30,049 bases of DNA from Gnetum montanum (Eukaryota; Streptophyta; Gnetopsida; Gnetales; Gnetaceae). This document shows, piece after piece, positions 28,901 to 30,049 of this stretch (its first letter is position 1; each line of letters opens with the position of its first letter). Under the pieces are notes generated by a model, which saw nothing but the letters and a program-made list of their open reading frames with translations, made no database searches and was not told the DNA's origin. The stretch is taken from assembly GCA_015680685.1 (NCBI GenBank), contig MNCI01004590.1, positions 435,753 through 465,801 of the forward strand, given 5' to 3'. Both the position numbers and the translations under genes were made by a program.

Positions 28901-29122
28901 TCTCATAAGAGCAAACAAATATGCATGGAACGAACTGAGGCAACTCATGCCAACAACCGTGGCATAGACACATTGGAACGTGAGCGTCGCCAACTTCCAA
29001 CCCTGAATTTAAGATCATCAATTGGGAGAAGTTGGGCACTGCTTAGAAATTCAAATAGGCGCTCACTACTTCGGATCTCTCCCTCACAACTCAGTCATGG
29101 GGGAGATGGCCACCTATGCTAA
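25904..29122 (+). CDS. Gag-protease polyprotein of element G
   Basis: This is a 1,072-codon open frame counted from GTG at 25904; the first ATG after the in-frame TAA is at about 25,958. Residue numbers are from 25904. Residues 1-90 include RWRDMQGN and GMHELLAEYVLDDYD. Residues 155-250 are a His/Ser/Arg/Glu-rich low-complexity linker. Residues about 275-440 are the retrotransposon Gag capsid domain (RFEGGYNADPQHHLQAF, LKLFPRTLTKEAESWYRSL, GWKQGAYESLDAAMARY). A charged, coiled-coil-like stretch follows. The zinc knuckle at about 562 is CEVCYYDHPKGCC, with spacing C-x2-C-x3-H-x4-C. Residues 580-800 are Pro/Gln/Tyr-rich. The retropepsin spans about 815-930: PGSPFIHL, the active-site D-S-G at 28427-28435, a GWSYPADFLVI flap region and FPIIMGRAWLST. 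After the protease come QQRCLYVATTQ and KQICMER, also seen in relic A. The last 70 residues match nothing. Gag builds particles and the protease cleaves it. No RT follows. Confidence 0.9.
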   Translation: MLDFTFVFHQDEQLRWRDMQGNIVLPPDRSAPNMLSRALVQYGMHELLAEYVLDDYDTRDYHPTNAQRIRDARQESQHSLLKGKVPHVISEIGEEEPLTMGFLENDVPPPHSSEEVRHQGLRSTIHIPGSDPREHQLFTAGTITRTNDGLVDRHNDRGRSSRREGKKHHHGDGSPSSSPSSHHSPSPSTSGRSHHEHNAESKGKRDEMPRQEGREELGQGQGRRENREPQRRHHRRHERDDHDEPLFATRSMLDIREAVRIPTRHLKDSRIKRLDINNIPRFEGGYNADPQHHLQAFHDACALQNIDNEWQKLKLFPRTLTKEAESWYRSLEPETIRRWSTMLELFNNKYQTYSRVSNLRKQIQGWKQGAYESLDAAMARYYTLLHRCPGHGYAKRDQLRHLVDGLRNETRRTLGTYAQGRLSQLRAHEVEVLLEQVAQEEGELRKRESAEEYNRDPSLRKKGVKFCDEEDESPLEELVNRKTVPIQKLTTEVSAKVDQMWDSLDSRIETVLKIVEESKDEQSSDKSKNMRRNFNPAHNKGKGKISNSDEAENSDSDNDGGCEVCYYDHPKGCCPIISHLQESGVYALNPRLNQRQTPRRLPYPQGNPRQFHQPLTYYPSGTPPQPIEQHQQWQYPQSWGMPQPTHRYPYRQPDPYGYYVQQPVSPGDAMSHTPRRHYYAREYFRRTPSPPGDIPHSVHPLTPPAPFPQVVPITPPAPTMQGELPTQPQQRHAARSVNIQSVNIQPDTSSGDNCTKRRPFFRTRSPDRLSQQQADGYMYRPLTTNTSEHPSVQGNVTHTVMLTHTVTDWIKVGHLPRKLTDPGSPFIHLQIAGNAPHRALLDSGSGVNLISRKMYHAWNLPQLKKSNIQLELADQSITIPLGLVEDVITTVCGWSYPADFLVIDVNNNEGDFPIIMGRAWLSTVDACLRIRDLSLEISKINICGKIEKRIVPCITYSDSSGDDTEEMSPCHRCAQETLQQRCLYVATTQEVVDTPWLTASHKSKQICMERTEATHANNRGIDTLERERRQLPTLNLRSSIGRSWALLRNSNRRSLLRISPSQLSHGGDGHLC
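29092..29115 (+). other. CAGTCATGGGGGAGATGG motif at the end of the G ORF
   Basis: This purine-rich motif overlaps the last codons of the ORF. It is echoed at 12,777-12,798. It could be a polypurine priming tract or simply conserved spacer; no LTR follows it here. Confidence 0.4.
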
Positions 29123-29148
29123 TCATATGGGGCCCTCAGTTCTTTTTC

Positions 29149-29280
29149 AGTTTTTGTTTTACACGTTTTTGTTTTACAACGTTTTTGTTTTTCACATTTT
29201 TGTTTTACAATTTCTTTAACTTTTCTAATTTTTGTTTTACAAATTTCTTTAACTTTTCTTGTTTTTGTTTTACAACATCG
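29149..29280 (+). repeat. TTTTTGTTTTACA tandem-like repeats
   Basis: The word TTTTTGTTTTACA or a one-base variant occurs six times, at about 29151, 29167, 29183, 29197, 29230 and 29262. TTTCTTTAACTTTTCT occurs twice between them. It directly follows the gag-protease ORF. Confidence 0.85.
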
Positions 29281-29300
29281 TTATATTTTTCTATCTTTTT

Positions 29301-29320
29301 GTGTGTGTGTGTGTGTGTGT
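29301..29320 (+). repeat. (GT)10 microsatellite
   Basis: This is an uninterrupted run of ten GT units. Confidence 0.98.
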
Positions 29321-30049
29321 CATCCATCATGTAAATTCGTCACCCAATAAGTGTTCGGGCCGATGGGATGAACTGTTTTTCATTGATTGCTAATGTTTGG
29401 TTTTTACCTTTAAGTTACATTGTTGATACTAAGGTATGTTCTTTTGATATGGCAGGCAATGAGATCACTTCATCCATCCATCCATCAAGTCTATGGTTTC
29501 CCTTGGCTTGGAAATGTACAGTTCCCTTTTAATAAGAACTTCAATGAACAGGTGACTGGGCATTTCTCAAACTAAGGAAGGACTCAAGGATTGCAAAGGG
29601 TGTGACTTCAAGGGAACTTGATGTTTTTGTGTTGGTCATTCACTTGGGTGCTTGGATGTTTTCTTCTTGGGTTTTCTTGCCGTTCCGATGTTACCCAATA
29701 ATCGGAAGCTGAGACAATAAAAATAAGAAGTCTTTGCATGGTGTGGTCCCCACGCATAAAAACACAAAACAAGAAAAAAGAAAAAAAAAGAAGAGAAAAC
29801 AAAAAAAAAAAAAAAAAAAAAAGAAAAAAGCAAAAAGAAAAAGTGAGGATTCAAAGCACACCCCTTAGACGAAATAAAATTTGGGCTGCAAGCACTGGTT
29901 ATGGAACCAAAGTGTTCCCTCTAACTAAGGCCCTTCTCGCTTCCCATTCTCTCCGTTGTTTCGTCGGAATGGTGGTGGCTCTTCGAAGATGCATCGTTGT
30001 TACCCAAGTAGATGGTTTAACCAAATGCATTGATGCGAAGTCACTGGAA
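29321..30049 (+). other. Non-coding spacer of element G
   Basis: No pol motif was found in any frame. Points of note are a possible splice-acceptor-like TTTTGATATGGCAG at about 29,442-29,455, a CATC run near 29,470-29,486, the purine tract at 29,764-29,845, and a more GC-rich end from 29,880. The element must continue past the window to reach its 3' LTR. Confidence 0.5.
29764..29845 (+). repeat. Homopurine-like A/G tract
   Basis: About 80 bases are almost entirely A and G, with a run of more than 20 A and only a few C interruptions. It follows the T-rich block by about 500 bp, so the spacer has opposite strand skews at its two ends. It could act in priming or simply be slippage-prone spacer. 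Confidence 0.85.

Larger units (their letters stand above)
24570..30049 (+). mobile_element. Gypsy-type element G (partial; 3' end outside the window)
   Basis: G comprises a 5' LTR (24570-25630), tRNA-Asp primer site (25632-25648), leader, a gag-protease ORF to 29122 and a non-coding spacer that runs off the end. The base before the LTR is in F's protease lead-in; the 5 bp before it are AGTGG, the predicted target duplication. G is CpG-rich and its long ORF is almost clean, so it is the youngest layer here. No RT, RNase H or integrase is visible in the 927 bp after the ORF, in contrast to relic A. Confidence 0.92.

Noticed and set aside
25914-28994. Several minus-strand and alternate-frame ORFs inside 25,904-29,122
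   Set aside because: They lie under the long gag-protease ORF, which has clear domains; the others are shadows without motifs.
29442-29455. Splice acceptor-like TTTTGATATGGCAG after the gag-protease ORF, as if an intron separated protease from RT
   Set aside because: Ogre-type elements do have an intron there, but no RT-like reading follows in the remaining 590 bp, and no convincing donor was found. Left open rather than claimed.
29636-29854. Minus-strand frames rich in Phe
   Set aside because: They are produced by the homopurine tract and are low-complexity artefacts.
1-30049. tRNA, rRNA or small nuclear RNA genes
   Set aside because: No cloverleaf with intact A and B boxes or other RNA signature was noticed; the tRNA-like matches are primer sites of the elements.

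Overview
This window looks like the repeat-filled space between genes in a large, old, retrotransposon-rich land-plant nuclear genome. The reasons are tRNA-Asp and initiator-tRNA-Met type primer sites as used by plant gypsy and copia elements, an RTE-type LINE endonuclease relic, a plant-like histone H2B relic, long AT-rich stretches, and widespread C-to-T decay. A seed plant such as a conifer would fit, but nothing here fixes the lineage. I see no intact host gene with clear support, no RNA gene, no CRISPR array and no virus.

Left edge (1-870): a CpG-rich patch that differs from the rest. It holds a histone H2B pseudogene (minus strand, one nonsense codon and one frameshift) and, just downstream on the same strand, an intact 84-codon ORF with a glycine-zipper-like hydrophobic segment.

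870-16,593: very old mobile-element relics. A LINE endonuclease (minus) is followed by element A, a gypsy element on the minus strand with protease, RT, RNase H and integrase. Element B (plus) has a 5' LTR, a decayed tRNA-Asp primer site, gag and protease. After B comes a long stretch of unassigned AT-rich sequence with hairpins and low-complexity tracts.

16,594-30,049: a nested insertion that can be read almost base by base. Copia element F (plus) begins at 16,594. A second copy of the same family, E (minus, 17,018-23,164, target duplication AGAAA), landed inside F's 5' LTR. A gypsy-type element then landed in the gag zinc knuckle of E and now survives as a solo LTR (20,704-21,511). A younger, CpG-rich member of that gypsy family, G, landed in F at 24,570 and runs off the right end. 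G has a 1,061-bp LTR, a tRNA-Asp primer site and one long gag-protease ORF.

The most interesting points are these. A, B and G share gag/protease homology, but only A carries RT and integrase next to the protease, so G and B look like gag-protease-only partners of an autonomous relative. The G LTR promoter carries repeated GATATC palindromes that the solo LTR keeps in a CpG-deaminated form. Two older LTR-like sites show different palindromic words in a similar setting. All homology calls come from reading translations by eye; no database search or alignment was run.
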